From positions 1-64,000 of the forward strand of contig PYST01000117.1 of the NCBI GenBank assembly GCA_003049485.1: DNA of 64,000 nt, written 5' to 3'. This DNA comes from Ophioceras dolichostomum (taxonomy: Eukaryota; Ascomycota; Sordariomycetes; Magnaporthales; Ophioceraceae). A program made the position numbers and the translations under genes. A model generated the notes under the pieces. That model was not told the origin of the DNA and did no database searches. It worked only from the letters and a program-made list of their open reading frames with translations. Shown here piece by piece: positions 36,513-47,887 of this stretch; positions within the stretch are counted from its first letter, which is position 1; the number at the start of each line of letters is the position of its first letter.

Positions 36513-37617
36513 ACACAGGGCAAGGACATACAGCCATGTACTTAGGAGTGGAATGCTCCGTACACGCTAGTCCGCCAGTACAACACACACCCACCAGCCC
36601 ACCCACACTTGTTCTCACCCCCCGGCCAACCACCTCCTCTCTCAACGGTCCGTCTTTTGTCTCGTCGTCACCCCCCGGTCAGGCTGTCCAGTGTCCGGAC
36701 TTTTGACCCTTTCCTCCACACCCACCCTTTCTCTTTTCTCCCTCACCCTCAACTCTGGTTGTCTGCTGGCAAATCTCGTTCTGGCTACCCGTTGGCTTCT
36801 TGCTGCTGGGGATGTGGGACTTTGCCTCCCCGTCCACCGCCCGCACATGCTGCAGCACCCTGTCTCCCTGTTTGCCTGCCACACCCCATGTCCTTGACCT
36901 TTTCAACCCCTCCCCCCTTTCTTCCCTCCCCGGCCGCCCCATCCCCCCCAGTCAGTTACAAGGTCTGTGTACCTCCTTGTACATATCCGGTGGGAGATTG
37001 TACACGCTCGCCCGCAATATGCAGTCTCTGTTATGGTGGTGCGTGCAAAGACCGTTAGTGTGTACCAGCGCAACACATCTTTTTCCAAGTCGCCTCTTCT
37101 GGTCCCTCTTTCTTGTCCACTGTTATCCCAGTCCGAGTCCCAGTCTACTCCTCCTCCTCCACCTCCATGTTATCCATCCAACTCTAGCCAGCTAGTGTGG
37201 GCTCGGCTCGGGAGACGGACATGCTTATAGTATAATACCAGCCCGTCTGGTCGTCCCATCTTTATCCATCCCCATGTTTGTTCCCTTTCCCAGTCTCTGT
37301 GTCTCTTGTCCCAGCTCCCAGGTCTTGCTACTCGACGCTCCCGCGGTCGCCCTCTTTTCCATATTACTGCCCATTTACCCACAGCCAGTCAGCCATTGTC
37401 ATTGACTGCTCGCTCTGCGTCTTGTTGAGTGTCCAGGAGGGATAATCTGCACCAGCCGCCCGATCGTCGCCTATGAACCCGGATTCGCGTCGTGCTATAC
37501 CTCTCGTCTCCCTCTATACTCCTCCTCCGTCCCGCCCATCCGCACCACCATAGCGCACATTGTGGCCCCTCTTCCAGGCCGCACTCTATCACCACCACTA
37601 CTATTACACCCCTCACT

Positions 37618-40600
37618 ATGACAGCCTTAGCGCTGAAGTGCGAAACGCCGTCTACCAGCATGACGGGTCCGGTCCCCGTTCAGCAGCAAAGCCCACCAAA
37701 GGCCGACACCGCAGCGGCTACGGCCAGGAAACGTAGGAGACGGGCCCCAGCTGGTGGTGCTGCGGACGACTGCTTCACCTGCTCCAAGAGGAACGTGAAG
37801 TGTGACCGGAGGAGACCGTACTGCTCGCAATGCCTTGAAGTCGGCAACGAGTGCTCAGGATACAAAACTCAACTTACTTGGGGCGTCGGGGTTGCCAGCA
37901 GAGGAAAGCTCCGTGGACTCTCGCTGCCCATAGCCAAGTCGCCGCCGGTCACCTCGGTCGGGGGCAAGAAGGGATCACCTACCCGGTCTCGAGCTGGTTC
38001 AGCGCACACGCCGAGCATCTGGACGGAGCAGCAACAGCAGCAACAGCAGCAACAACAACTACAGCAGCAGCAGCAGACTCAGCAAGACGACAGTGGCGCC
38101 ACACCGAGGCATCGTCCTCACCAGCTTGATATCGCTTCACCGACACAGCAGCTGCAACACCAGCACCAGCAGCCACCCACGCCGTCTGACCATGCCACTT
38201 CGACTCCGACGACTCCCTTCCACGGAAGCTATGACATGGCGTCAAGAGTCTCGCATGCGGAGCCGATGCCGTCCTCTCAGGCGCCACAATGGAACCACAT
38301 GCCATTCTCAACCAGTCTGCCAACTGAGGCCCTCCGGTTCGCGAAGATGGCTGGACCAATGGGTGGCGAGGGACTCTCGTCTTCGATCGACTCGCTCAGT
38401 GATGTCGAGTACCTCTCACCCATTAGCCACTCGTTCCCGCGCGAGGATATCCCATTCATGCACAGCCCGACTATCATGTATGAGAGCTTCACAAACCACA
38501 ACTCGCCCTCCCCTCAGAGCCCCCTTGCGGCCATGATCATGGAGCAGCGCTCGGCGCCGACCTCCTGCCCCAGCCTGGTGTATGCGCCCTCCGAGCAGGG
38601 CTCCAGCATGTCGTCCCACCCCGACAACTTTGCGTCGCAGCTCAGCAGTAAACTGATGCTTGACTGCGACTCCATGGGTTCGTTCTCGTTCGTCTTCGTT
38701 CCTACCGTCCTCCCCCCCTCCCTGGCGCGATAATCCAGCGAGCGCGAGCGCACGCTCTGCTTAACCGAAGCACTTGTCAGACTAACACGGCCCAGCTACA
38801 GTGGGAACCCCGGACATGGATACGTACAGCACCAGCGCCCAGTCCACCAGCCATTTCTGGGGCCCACCGGCCACTACTGAGGAGGAGGTGGCAGCCTGTC
38901 AGGCGCACTCAGACCATGCAGCGGCACGCTCCCTTGCAGCTTGGCCGTCTGCAATGGAGGCACAGCCGCAGACCGTGCACGTGAGCCCGGACCTGATCGC
39001 CAAGATGCCTTTCTTCATGGACTACTACGAGAACACAATGTGCCCCTCCATGGTCTTTATAGATGGCCCTCACAACCCGTTCAGGGACCACATTCTCCAG
39101 CTTGCCGCCGGCAGTCGGAGCTTGCAGCACGCCATCTGCGCGCTGGCCGCGTGCAACCTGCGCATGAAGCGGCGGCTGAGCCTTGGCCGCCACTCGCCGG
39201 GTCCAAGGGAGCAGCACCAGCACCAAGGCAGCGTGGGAATTGCGGCCGAGGCGGCAGCAGCACTAAGCGAGCTGCCGGTTGCGGACGACTCGTCGCTTCA
39301 AGAAGAGTATCAGCACCGCAACCTGGCCGTGCACCTCCTGAACGAGCAGCTCAATGACCCGACCAAGTCCAAGCACGACTCTGTTCTGGCCACTATCCTG
39401 CTCCTCTGCCACTACCGCATGGCCGAGTCGGGTATCGCCAAGTTCCACACCCAGTTTGCCGGCGTCAAGAAGATCCTCAGCATGCGCAGGACGTCGCCCT
39501 TCCCCCCCTCGCGTGACTCAGCCTGGATGGAGGCCCTGTTTACCTACTTCGACGCCATCAGCGCCAGCATCAACGACCGGGAAGCACAGCTCAACACTTC
39601 CTTCTACGGCGTCCACTCCGACGCGCTGCTGCTCCCGCCGGGCTCCGAGAACCTCGTCGGCTGCGACCGGGAGCTGTTCCGGACCATCATCAAGCTGGGC
39701 CGTCTCAACCTCCTCTCGCAGCACCGGCCGGTGCAGAACCTCGCCAGCCCCTCGCCTCTCCCGCGCGGCATCCCCTCCAGGTCACAGTCCCCTCTTGGCT
39801 CGCCGCTGGGCCACGTCTACAAGCCCAATGGCACCGGCGCCTCCTCCCATAACCCGCACCTCAGCCACATGGATATGTTCGGCAACCCCGCCGCCGCAGC
39901 TGCCAGCCGCCCGCAGAACCACCACCACCGCTTCGACGGCAACGGCTTCGCCACCACCCTCGACGACGAAGAGATTATGTCCGCAGCGCTGGGGTCCTCG
40001 CCCGCCTACGATGACCACCGCTCGACCTTCTGGCGCGAGTGGAAGGAAGCCCGCAACGCGCTGCAGACGTGGGTCTTCGACCCCCAACGCCTGGCCGCGT
40101 CCCTCCCGCCCGGCGGCGGTCCTGCTGCGACCACCACCACAACCACCACCGCTCAGCCCCCCACGGCCAGCCAGGTACGCGACCTGGGCTCGCTGTCCGA
40201 GGCGTTCCGCTACGCGGCGCTACTCTACACCGAGCGGCTAGCCAGCCCTGGGACGCCGTCGTCGCACAGCAGCTTCCGCAACCTCGTGTCCCAGGTAGTC
40301 TACTACGCCACCAGCCTCGAGGCCGGGTCGTCGGCCGAGAAGTTCCTGCTGTGGCCGCTGTTCGTCGCGGGCTCCGAGTGCGTCAACGAGCTGCAGCAGA
40401 ACCTGGTCAGGTCCAAGTGCCGCGACATCATGGCGCGCAGCGGGTACATGAACAACCTCGCCGCGCTGGACGTCCTCGAGCGCCTTTGGGCTTCTGGAGG
40501 AGGCTCGGGAGGCGTCGGCGGCGAGGCGAGGGGGGACGACGGAGGCAAGGGCATGTTGAGGCCGTCGTGTCCCTTCAACTGGGCGAAGTGCATTGGAGGG

Positions 40601-40633
40601 CCGGGCGTCGAGGTGGAGTGGATTATGTTCTGA
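37618..40633 (+). CDS. Zn(II)2Cys6 transcription factor with fungal TF domain (PF11951-like)
   Basis: Nuclear DNA-binding regulator of 963 residues in two exons, 37618-38677 and 38802-40633; the junction reads DCDSM/VGTPDMD and the intron has a GACTAACA branch point. The zinc cluster is canonical: Cys52-X2-Cys55-X6-Cys62-X6-Cys69-X2-Cys72-X6-Cys79, preceded by a KRRRR basic run. It is followed by the block YKTQLTWGVGVASRGKLRG, which I remember as conserved in a subfamily of fungal C6 factors but cannot name. A polyglutamine tract, broken by Leu and Thr, follows at about residues 140-157. The C-terminal half holds the helical regulatory domain (PFFMDYYENTMCPSMVF; DSVLATILLLCHYRMAES; AWMEALFTYFDAISASIND). 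The last 100 residues include poly-Thr and Gly-rich linkers. The target genes are unknown; the very long upstream region suggests complex control. Confidence 0.92.
38031..38079 (+). repeat. CAG/CAA repeat encoding polyglutamine
   Basis: Mixed CAG and CAA codons inside the transcription factor gene encode about 17 residues that are nearly all Gln. Length polymorphism is likely between strains. Confidence 0.9.
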
Positions 40634-43006
40634 GCTCGCTCATCTTGACACCATACGTGTCTTCTCCTCTTTCCTTTCTCCTTTTTCTTTCCTTCCTCTT
40701 CTTTCTTCTCAATTTGTTTCTTTTGGCCGGCTGCTACCGTTGTCAACGCCCTTTCTCTCGTCTGCTCTTCCATTTCCCATTCTTTCATCATCCGTCCTCC
40801 TCTTTGTCACTTTACGTCACTTTACGTTTCGGAATGTGGTAACGAGGACACGCCCTGTATATGTATGCTACGCAAACGACTTTCCCCTGTCAGATATGTC
40901 CACTGTTCCTGTTTGGTTTCCTTTTTTGTTCTCTTTCTCTCTCTCTCTCTCTTTTGGTTCGGGTTCAGGGCGCGGGTCTGTGTGCCTTTAGGATCTTTCT
41001 TGGGCGGGCCTTAATATCTGGAAACATTTTATCTAGGTAGTCATCTTTTCCTGTATTTGGCTTCATGGCGGATGGGATTTACACGTCTAGCACGCATAAC
41101 GTGCTATGGGATGTGTGGTGGTCTTCCGCGCCACGGCGTTGGACAGGATTCTTCTCTTTTCTCAACTACCTATTCAAGCCTCTTTCACATGCCAGATACC
41201 GCCCATATTGCTACTGCCACTCTGCCCACTCTGTAGAAATGAACGAGGTGGTGGACGGTGGATCAGGCAAATATGATTACGACGCGGAAATACAAATCCG
41301 ATGCATTTACTATCAGTTTCTCCAGTACTTCTCTGTGTTCTAGTGTTATCTCGCTCGTGTGGGCTCCCTGCTCCACGAACCGTTACTGCCAAGGCTTCCA
41401 CCGCTAGATTGGCCCCTCTGAAATCCATCAAGAAACAGTGATTTTGTAGTGTCGTTAATAAGGCGAGGAAGAGGGAGTAGAGATGCCGACTAGAGCTTTC
41501 CGCTAGACTCGCATCTCTCTCAGTTGTACCGAGTTGTACCGTGTAATCCACAGGTCAGGTGCGTGCACAAAGCAACATATCGGCCAGTAGCACCCTCGCA
41601 CCTCACCCAAGCTAAGCTCGTAGCAGCAGCAGGAGGAGGACCGCGCATCGGGAAAGGGCGGGCAGGAGGAATATGGAGAAAAAGAAGAAGAAAGCAGTGC
41701 AGAAGACGCACCAAAAAAACTGGAGTTCAGGCTCCATGAACCTGCATGCTGCAACTCTGCGTGTCCAACGAGTACCACGGCGCAAAAAGGGAAGCCCACA
41801 ACAACAACAACAGCAGCAGCAGCAACAGTGAAGCAGCAGCAAGCAGGAGTGGCAGCGTTTGTTCGACAGATGACACCAGCCAGTTCTTGCCCACCGAAGG
41901 AAGACCTGACAGAGCCCTGGCACTGCACCAATGTGCCTTGGTATGCTACCATCCATCAAAAGACTGGTACAGCAAAAGCACAAAGAACAATTGAGGGGGG
42001 TGGTAGACACAGGTACAGAGAGGCAGGTGGCACTGCAGCGCCAGGAGGAAGCAGTACAGCGCTTGGCTGCACCCGCAATCTCCTACTAGAAGACTGACTG
42101 GTCACATCAAGGCATGTACTGCCACAGTGGACGCCGGCTGGCGAGTTGCGCCTTTTCTTCTAGAAGGGCCTCCACTTCCTTCTAAAGTTCGAAAGACGGC
42201 CGCTAGAGCCTAGACGGGACTAGTCGATAGGAGCAATCCTGCGTGCAGTGGTGCGCTGTTGCGGTCGTCTGCCTCTTACCTTTTGCAAACATGCATCTTT
42301 ATCACAACCCCTCGTACGTCCATCGGCCGAGTTGTTGGAAGGGAAGTACATACGAGAAGAAAAAAAAGCCGCTGACTGCCGCAGACTGTAACCGACCAGA
42401 TCTGGCGGGCTCGGCACTCCTCCCCTCCCACCCACATGAAAAAGACAAACCGCCGCCTGCCCACTTGCTTGCTTGTCCTTACCGCCATGTTCGTGATGAT
42501 GGCACGCCAATAAGCTCACAAACAGTGCGGGGTCGGCTGGCTTGCTGGCAGACAAATCCCCCAGCGGCAGGGAGGAGTGGGGGGCAGCATCTTGCGATGG
42601 ACAGACGAGATAAGATATCTCGTCACCCTACGAACGATCAAGACAGGGCTACACAGTACGCCGGGCCGACTCACCGGCGTGCCAGGGTTCATGTCGGGAT
42701 GTCGGGGAAGGTGGTGTACAAGGCATGGCGTATCACGTGAAGATAAGCGAGGAATCAAGAACCATCTCTCCCGCTTTGATCCTTATCGCTTATCGATGGG
42801 CCAAAATTTTCTGGACAACACAAGCGGGAGGACGCTCGAGATCATCAACGACGAGGTGGCAGCTGGGCAAACTAACGTGACGTATTCATCCACCAGGAAG
42901 GAAGAAGTACCAATTATTCAAAATCAAAAGCCGGCCAAGAGCTTTGCAGACGGCTGCATTGCGTCTCCTGACTTTCCGCACTCATAATCAATTACAATCC
43001 ACCACA
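40634..43006. other. Intergenic, no gene recognised
   Basis: The region between the C6 factor and NOP16. It begins with a T/C-rich 3' UTR-like stretch. Short CAG/CAA repeats near 41800-41840 create spurious frames. No domain is recognised on either strand. Confidence 0.55.
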
Positions 43007-43931
43007 ATGGGCCGCACTGTCAGGCAAAAGAGGAAAAACCGGTCCTCACGACCAAAGGTGAAGCAGCCGAACAAGATCAAGAAACAGCTAAATCCGCTCG
43101 GAAACGATATCATCGCACGGAACTGGTAAGGCGTCCATCCCCCGCTCTCTGGCCCTCCCTCTGCTCCTCGACCATTGGGAGGCTAGCTCAACGGGACGCG
43201 CTCCTCACGAACGTCCATAGCAGGACACCAAGCAAGCGCAACCTCGCTAACCTTTACCGTCCTTTTTCACCAACGTCTTCCCTCCCAGGGATAAAAACGA
43301 AACCCTCACCCAGAACTACCGCCGCCTCGGCCTGCTCACGCGCCTGCAAGCCCCCACAGGCGGCTCCGAGCCTCTCCTCCTCGACGGCAGCAGCACTACA
43401 TCCTCCACCTCCGCAGCAGCACCCCTCAAGATCGCAACCAAAGCTGCCGCGCCTGGCGCGCTGCGCGAAGTGCGCGTGGAGCGCGACGCCTCCGGCCGGA
43501 TCGTGCGGGTGATCAACGACAGCAGGTCGAAGAACCCGCTCAACGACCCGCTGAACGAACTCGAGTCCGACTCTGATTCTGACGAGGACGGTGATGGGGA
43601 GTTCAAGGGCTTCGAGGATGGATGGGACGCCGTCGCTGACCCGACTATCCTCGATGAAGAAGAAGAAGAAGAAGACGAGGAGGTTCCTGTCAGTGGGCGG
43701 AGGAGAAAAGGTACAAAGGTGGTGGATGAGCTGGAGAGGCTGGCGCGCAGGCCCGTGGTGAAGGAGGTCAGGACGCAGAGCGCGCGGGAGGTGGAGTGGC
43801 TGGAGCGGCTGGTCGCGAGGCACGGGGATGACTACGGCGCGATGGCGAGGGATCAAAGGCTGAACCCCATGCAGCAGACTGAGAGAGATATCGCGAGGAG
43901 GGTTGGGAAGTTGAAGCAGTTGAAGCAGTAG
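43007..43931 (+). CDS. nop16: Ribosome biogenesis protein NOP16
   Basis: Nucleolar protein of 253 residues needed for 60S subunit assembly. Two exons, 43007-43125 and 43289-43931; the intron has a CGCTAACC branch point and splits the Trp codon in ARNW/DKNETLTQNYRRLGL. The N-terminus MGRTVRQKRKNRSSRPKV is the basic leader typical of NOP16. The end of the protein carries the diagnostic block VEWLERLVARHGDDYGAMARD followed by NPMQQTERDIARRVGKLKQ. A central acidic stretch (SDSDSDEDGDGE and EEEEEEDEE) and a Ser/Ala-rich segment separate the conserved ends. The 3' UTR runs straight into a long inverted repeat. Confidence 0.95.
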
Positions 43932-43967
43932 ACCGCCGGGACCGGGAATACGGTGATGCGAATCATA

Positions 43968-44247
43968 AAAACATCAAGTCCACAGACACCGATGAACGCC
44001 TTTCCCCTTTTTGAGTTATCTCGCCTCCTGGTTAACCGCCGTACGGGCTCGCTCCTCTTAGCTTTCCGTGGCAGAGCTACTGAAGGTGTTTGTATTTCTT
44101 TCTCTGGTAGCAGCGATGAGAAACAAATACAAACACCTTCAGTAGCTCTGCCACGGAAAAGCTAAGAGGAGCGAGCCCGTACGGCGGTTAACCAGAAGGC
44201 AAAATAAAAGGGGAAAGGCGTTCATCGGCGCCTGTGGAGTTGATGGT
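43968..44247. repeat. Long near-perfect inverted repeat (foldback) just after NOP16
   Basis: The left arm, about 43968-44104, is complementary to the right arm, about 44118-44247, around a 13-nt loop (44105-44117). The inner 85 nt of each arm differ by only two substitutions and one T indel. Further out there is a small unequal patch (left TGAGTTATCTC against a shorter segment on the right), then matching continues through CGATGAACGCCTTTCCCCTTTT to the outer ends with a few mismatches. The left arm begins about 37 nt after the NOP16 stop codon, so a NOP16 transcript extending through it would form a stem of about 130 bp. It could be a foldback/MITE-like insertion, an inverted duplication or an expressed hairpin RNA. 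No transposase or obvious target-site duplication is visible. Confidence 0.93.
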
Positions 44248-45059
44248 TTCATATCACATATTTACTAGGCTCTTCCTTTTCCTGAATCTGCATAGCACGC
44301 GAAAGCAGTGTTGCAAGGTTGATCATCGTTTCTCTCAACAATAAGAGTACAAAGAGATTCGAAGTGTGAAATTCCAAAGTAATCTGGTGGTATCTTTTTT
44401 GGTAGCAGAAATGTTATATCAAGACAAGACAATAGAACCATAACACCTTTCTCGTTAGAGGAAGAGGAAACAAGAAAAAAAAGTACAGCCGCTCAGTCGT
44501 TTTGTGCGTTAGCAGCGAGGATGATGATAATGAAACTCGGCCGTCACAAGACGCCCGGCCATGAGGAAAAATGAGATATTAGACAAAACTCCCCAGAAGG
44601 AATCAACGAGGAAACATAGATTAGACGCCCGTATGTCCCATCCACCACCACTCGCGTGGTTCCCTCCCATCCTTTGTAGCCTCTCCAACTGCCAGTGCCG
44701 GTGCCCCGGAAAGATTTAAGTAGGCAATGTCGTCGTCGCCGCCCTCACCCCAGCCATAGGTTGCGTTGCAGCAACCAATCGCTTTCTTCCTCATGTCTTA
44801 TGCTTCGTACTTTGTGTTGGAAACAGGCAGACCGGCCGGCGAGGGGCGGTCTGCCCAAAGTGCCTCTGCAGGCGAATTCGGTCGTCGTCTATACATCGAT
44901 GAGAGGAGGGAAGAGCGGAGAGCAGAGAGTGAGAGAGGTGGAAATCGTCATGTGCGATAGAGCTACATGCATGCCATAGAGCTTGTCGACTGTCGACTGC
45001 AGATGTCCTCTCCCCTTTCTGTTTCTCCGGCGTAACCCCTTTTCTTCTACCTTTCTTCT
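44248..45059. other. Convergent intergenic region
   Basis: The 3' flank of the inverted repeat and of the MARVEL gene. It is A-rich with no supported gene. Confidence 0.55.
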
Positions 45060-46248
45060 TTATCTAGCCCGGTCGTAGTTCGCAGCGGGGAACTGAACCG
45101 GCCTCCCGTCATCGTAGTCATCCTGAGCCGTCGGGGGCACGTAGACGCCCGCGCTCGACAATACGGCACCGCCTGTGCTTAGCCTATGCGGGTTAGGGCC
45201 AGAGATGTCGCTGCCCGCCGGCGGCGTGTAGCCGACGTGGTCGTCGAACGGGTTGTTGTCCTGCCGGCCCTGCTCGAAGGGGTTCTCCTGCTGCTGCTGC
45301 GGTCTCTGCTGCTGCTGCTGGCCGTACGCGTCGTCGTTGTACGGGCTCGACTGCCTGCCGCCGCCGTATGGGCTCTCCTGGCGGCCCTGTCCGTACGGGC
45401 TCCCCTGCCTGCCCTCACCGCCGTTGCCGCCGCCATAGCCTGACGTGCTGCCGTGCTGGCTGGAGGGTCCGCCGTACGAGCTGTAGCCGCCGTGGTCGTC
45501 GCGGGGGTCCATGGGGTCATGCTCGTTGTCCCCGTGGATCGGCGCGTAGGCGTCGTCGCCGTGGCCGTGGGGCGTCATGGAGAACGCGGCCTTGTCCGGG
45601 TCGATGTTCTGGTTCTTGGCCTGTATGCGGTCGTAGCCGGGAAGCCGGCCGTTGAACTGGTAGTACTTGAGGCTGTATATGCTCAGGAAGGTCGTGATGC
45701 CGAAGAAGAGGCAGACGAAGAACGCCATGCCCACGATGGCCTTGCTAGTGCTGCAGCCCGTGCCGCAGAGGTTCGCCGTGTTGTAGGCCGCCTGCGTGGA
45801 GAAGGCCGAGAGCCACAGGATCGTATACACCGCGTCGACCGTCACCATCACGTGGGGCTCGGCGAGGTGTCTTGTCCGGGGGAAGCGGGGTGCCATGGCG
45901 AGGTATATCCATGCTGGGACGGACAGGAAGCACTGTTTTGATTCGAGGGGGAAAGGGGTTGAGTGTTAGTAGACGCGTCATAGGCCAATGGAGAAAAGAG
46001 AAGGTCGCCTTTGCTCTTCTGCCTTTGCTTCCTCCCCTCGAACCTTTCTGAGAATAGCTCTGGGACGGGGAGACAGCACATACCACTGCGAAAGTCCAGC
46101 CGACATGGCCATTGATAACGGCTCCATCAGCACGAAAGACGACAATCTCGAGAACCCATACGATGAAGCCGAACAGGATCTGGCCAAGATGGATTCCCAA
46201 CTTGATATTCGGCACCTTCTCCCCGTCGAACTCGAAGTCTTCCCACAT
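45060..46248 (-). CDS. MARVEL-domain four-TM membrane protein with NPF motifs
   Basis: Two exons, 46248-46084 and 45932-45060, encode 345 residues; the junction reads GWTFAV/CFLSVPAWIYLAM. Four hydrophobic segments are visible: IHLGQILFGFIVWVLEIVVF, WTFAVCFLSVPAWIYLAM, VTVDAVYTILWLSAFSTQAA and AIVGMAFFVCLFFGITTFL. This is the MARVEL layout found in proteins of plasma-membrane domains and vesicle traffic. The cytosolic tail (from about residue 150) is disordered. It holds three GRQxSPYG-type units, a polyglutamine patch and two NPF motifs (near 272 and 281), a known ligand of EH-domain endocytic proteins. The start MWEDFEFDGEKVPNIKL was chosen because the in-frame codon further upstream is GTG. 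The gene function is not established. Confidence 0.88.
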
Positions 46249-47887
46249 CTTGGACGGCGGCGCGCTCTTCGAGGTCGCGATCAGGAGGCGAAACGTGCAC
46301 ACGGACTTCGATCGGTGGTGGATTTGGCCGATGGCGAATAAGGTTTCGGGAGTTCAGTGGTCGATCGATCGATAGTGAAGAGCGCGACTCTACTGGTGAT
46401 GGGCGACGGGTGAAGTTTATGCAGGGTTAGTTTGTCGTCGTCGTCGTTTTGGGCGGCGAGCTTAGCTGTCTGTCTGGGTCAAGAGGATTTGCGGATCTAG
46501 AATCTTGTGAGGGGGGAGAGCTTTTGTAACAGTCGACCCAATGCTTGAAGTGACTAAACTAATAGGCACACAAGCCCAAGATGCCTCAATGGTGATAAAT
46601 GGCTAGAGGAGAGAAAGAAGTGATTTACAACTGCGGGAATGGTTCAAGAACACAGGAAAAGAAATTGAAACTGGATAGAAGAGAGTGAGAATGTGAGAGC
46701 AAAAAAAGGCCAAGTCAGAATTATGAGGGTGAGGTCATCATTAGAGTGGGTTCAGGACAGAGTCAGGAAGAAGGACGCGTGTGTGAGCAAGCGCTGGGGG
46801 TTCCGGCTTCTTCCCTTTTTCTTTTTTGCACAGCCAGGCAGATGATTCTGAGGGCCTCCCGAACGGACGGATATGAAAGCCTTTCGAAAACACAAAGGGC
46901 GCCCCGATCTGGGGGGTTCTGGTCATACTACTGACGATTACCAGCTGGGAAGGAGTCGCCGTATAGGGCAAAGCCACCTGAATTTGGCATCTGCGCCACG
47001 CGACTCCCTGCTCTCAGCCGCTGCGATGACACGGCCCTGGTTGGCTGGACAGCCCCGTCGGTTTGTCAATATTCCATTGCCACAGCTGAGAGATCCAATT
47101 AATCGCACGTTCCATTGAGCTTAGCGGGGGTTCTTTTCCCCAGGTCTGGAATAGCGTCGAGTTTATCTCAGGCGTTTGTCTGTCTTCCCTGTAGTCTCAA
47201 AGTGTCTCTTTCCCACAAGTCGTGCGTACAGATTCTCTTTGCGATCATACATATAATCTCGAGTCCGTCCCGTTTTGCTTTCAAGGGGGTTTCGTTCATC
47301 CGTTGTTCAGATTTCTGACATGCATGCATTGGCTTCTGCCTCTAGGCGCTCTCAGAAAAGGCCAGCTCTGACAGCGACGATTGGTCCAAGCCTGAAACCA
47401 GGCGGCGTGATGGCGGCTCTCGTCGGTCTCGCACAGTCTCCCACAATTCGACATGCTCTCCTCCAGTACAAAGATGGCAAGCTCATAGGCAGGTGGTACG
47501 GAGCAGCCCGTAAGCTGACTTCATGCAGACCGTTCGGCTGATCGGCATAGGTTCATTCCGCGGCAAAGAAAGCCCGGGCTGCTAGGTTGCGTGCACTAAG
47601 TCCTCAAAGCTGGAACCCGGTCAGGCTACCGCCCTCGCCGCCTCATCTGATTTTCTCAGTCGATATCAAGCCAAGCTTGGCCATTGAATTTGACTCGTCT
47701 CCCAATCTCAGAGAAGGCGATGGCGACCCTGAAAACCATGACGTTGCTGGTGTGCAAACATATTCCCATCTCGTCTACATGGAAAAAAACCATCCTTGAT
47801 TACTTGGGCTACAGATTTGGTGTATATCGGTTTCATACACATAGCAGCTTTGCCCTTTGCGAGCTGCGATGCTGAGGCTACCATCAA
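46249..47887. other. Intergenic, promoter side of the MARVEL gene
   Basis: No supported gene. It separates the MARVEL start from the 3' end of the MFS gene, both on the minus strand. Short frames show no domain. Confidence 0.55.

Larger units (their letters stand above)
22763..37617. other. Large gene-free block (about 14.9 kb)
   Basis: I find no credible protein gene. The longest frame (26045-26833, minus, 262 codons) is built of low-complexity text and has no domain. The region holds simple repeats, including TGCTTC units near 26258, GATGT units near 24703, CCAGC units near 25161 and CCGT units near 27224. It also holds several TAGGTA-type elements and long pyrimidine-rich tracts, especially 36250-37600 just before the Zn2Cys6 gene. 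It may contain non-coding transcripts or a long regulatory leader; none can be demonstrated from sequence alone. Confidence 0.5.

Noticed and set aside
37492..37617. N-terminal extension of the C6 factor
   Set aside because: It would need a GTG start; the pyrimidine-rich text looks like leader, and the ATG at 37618 precedes the basic region and zinc cluster sensibly.
46249..46302. N-terminal extension of the MARVEL protein
   Set aside because: The upstream in-frame codon is GTG, not ATG, and the ATG at 46248 matches the expected family start.
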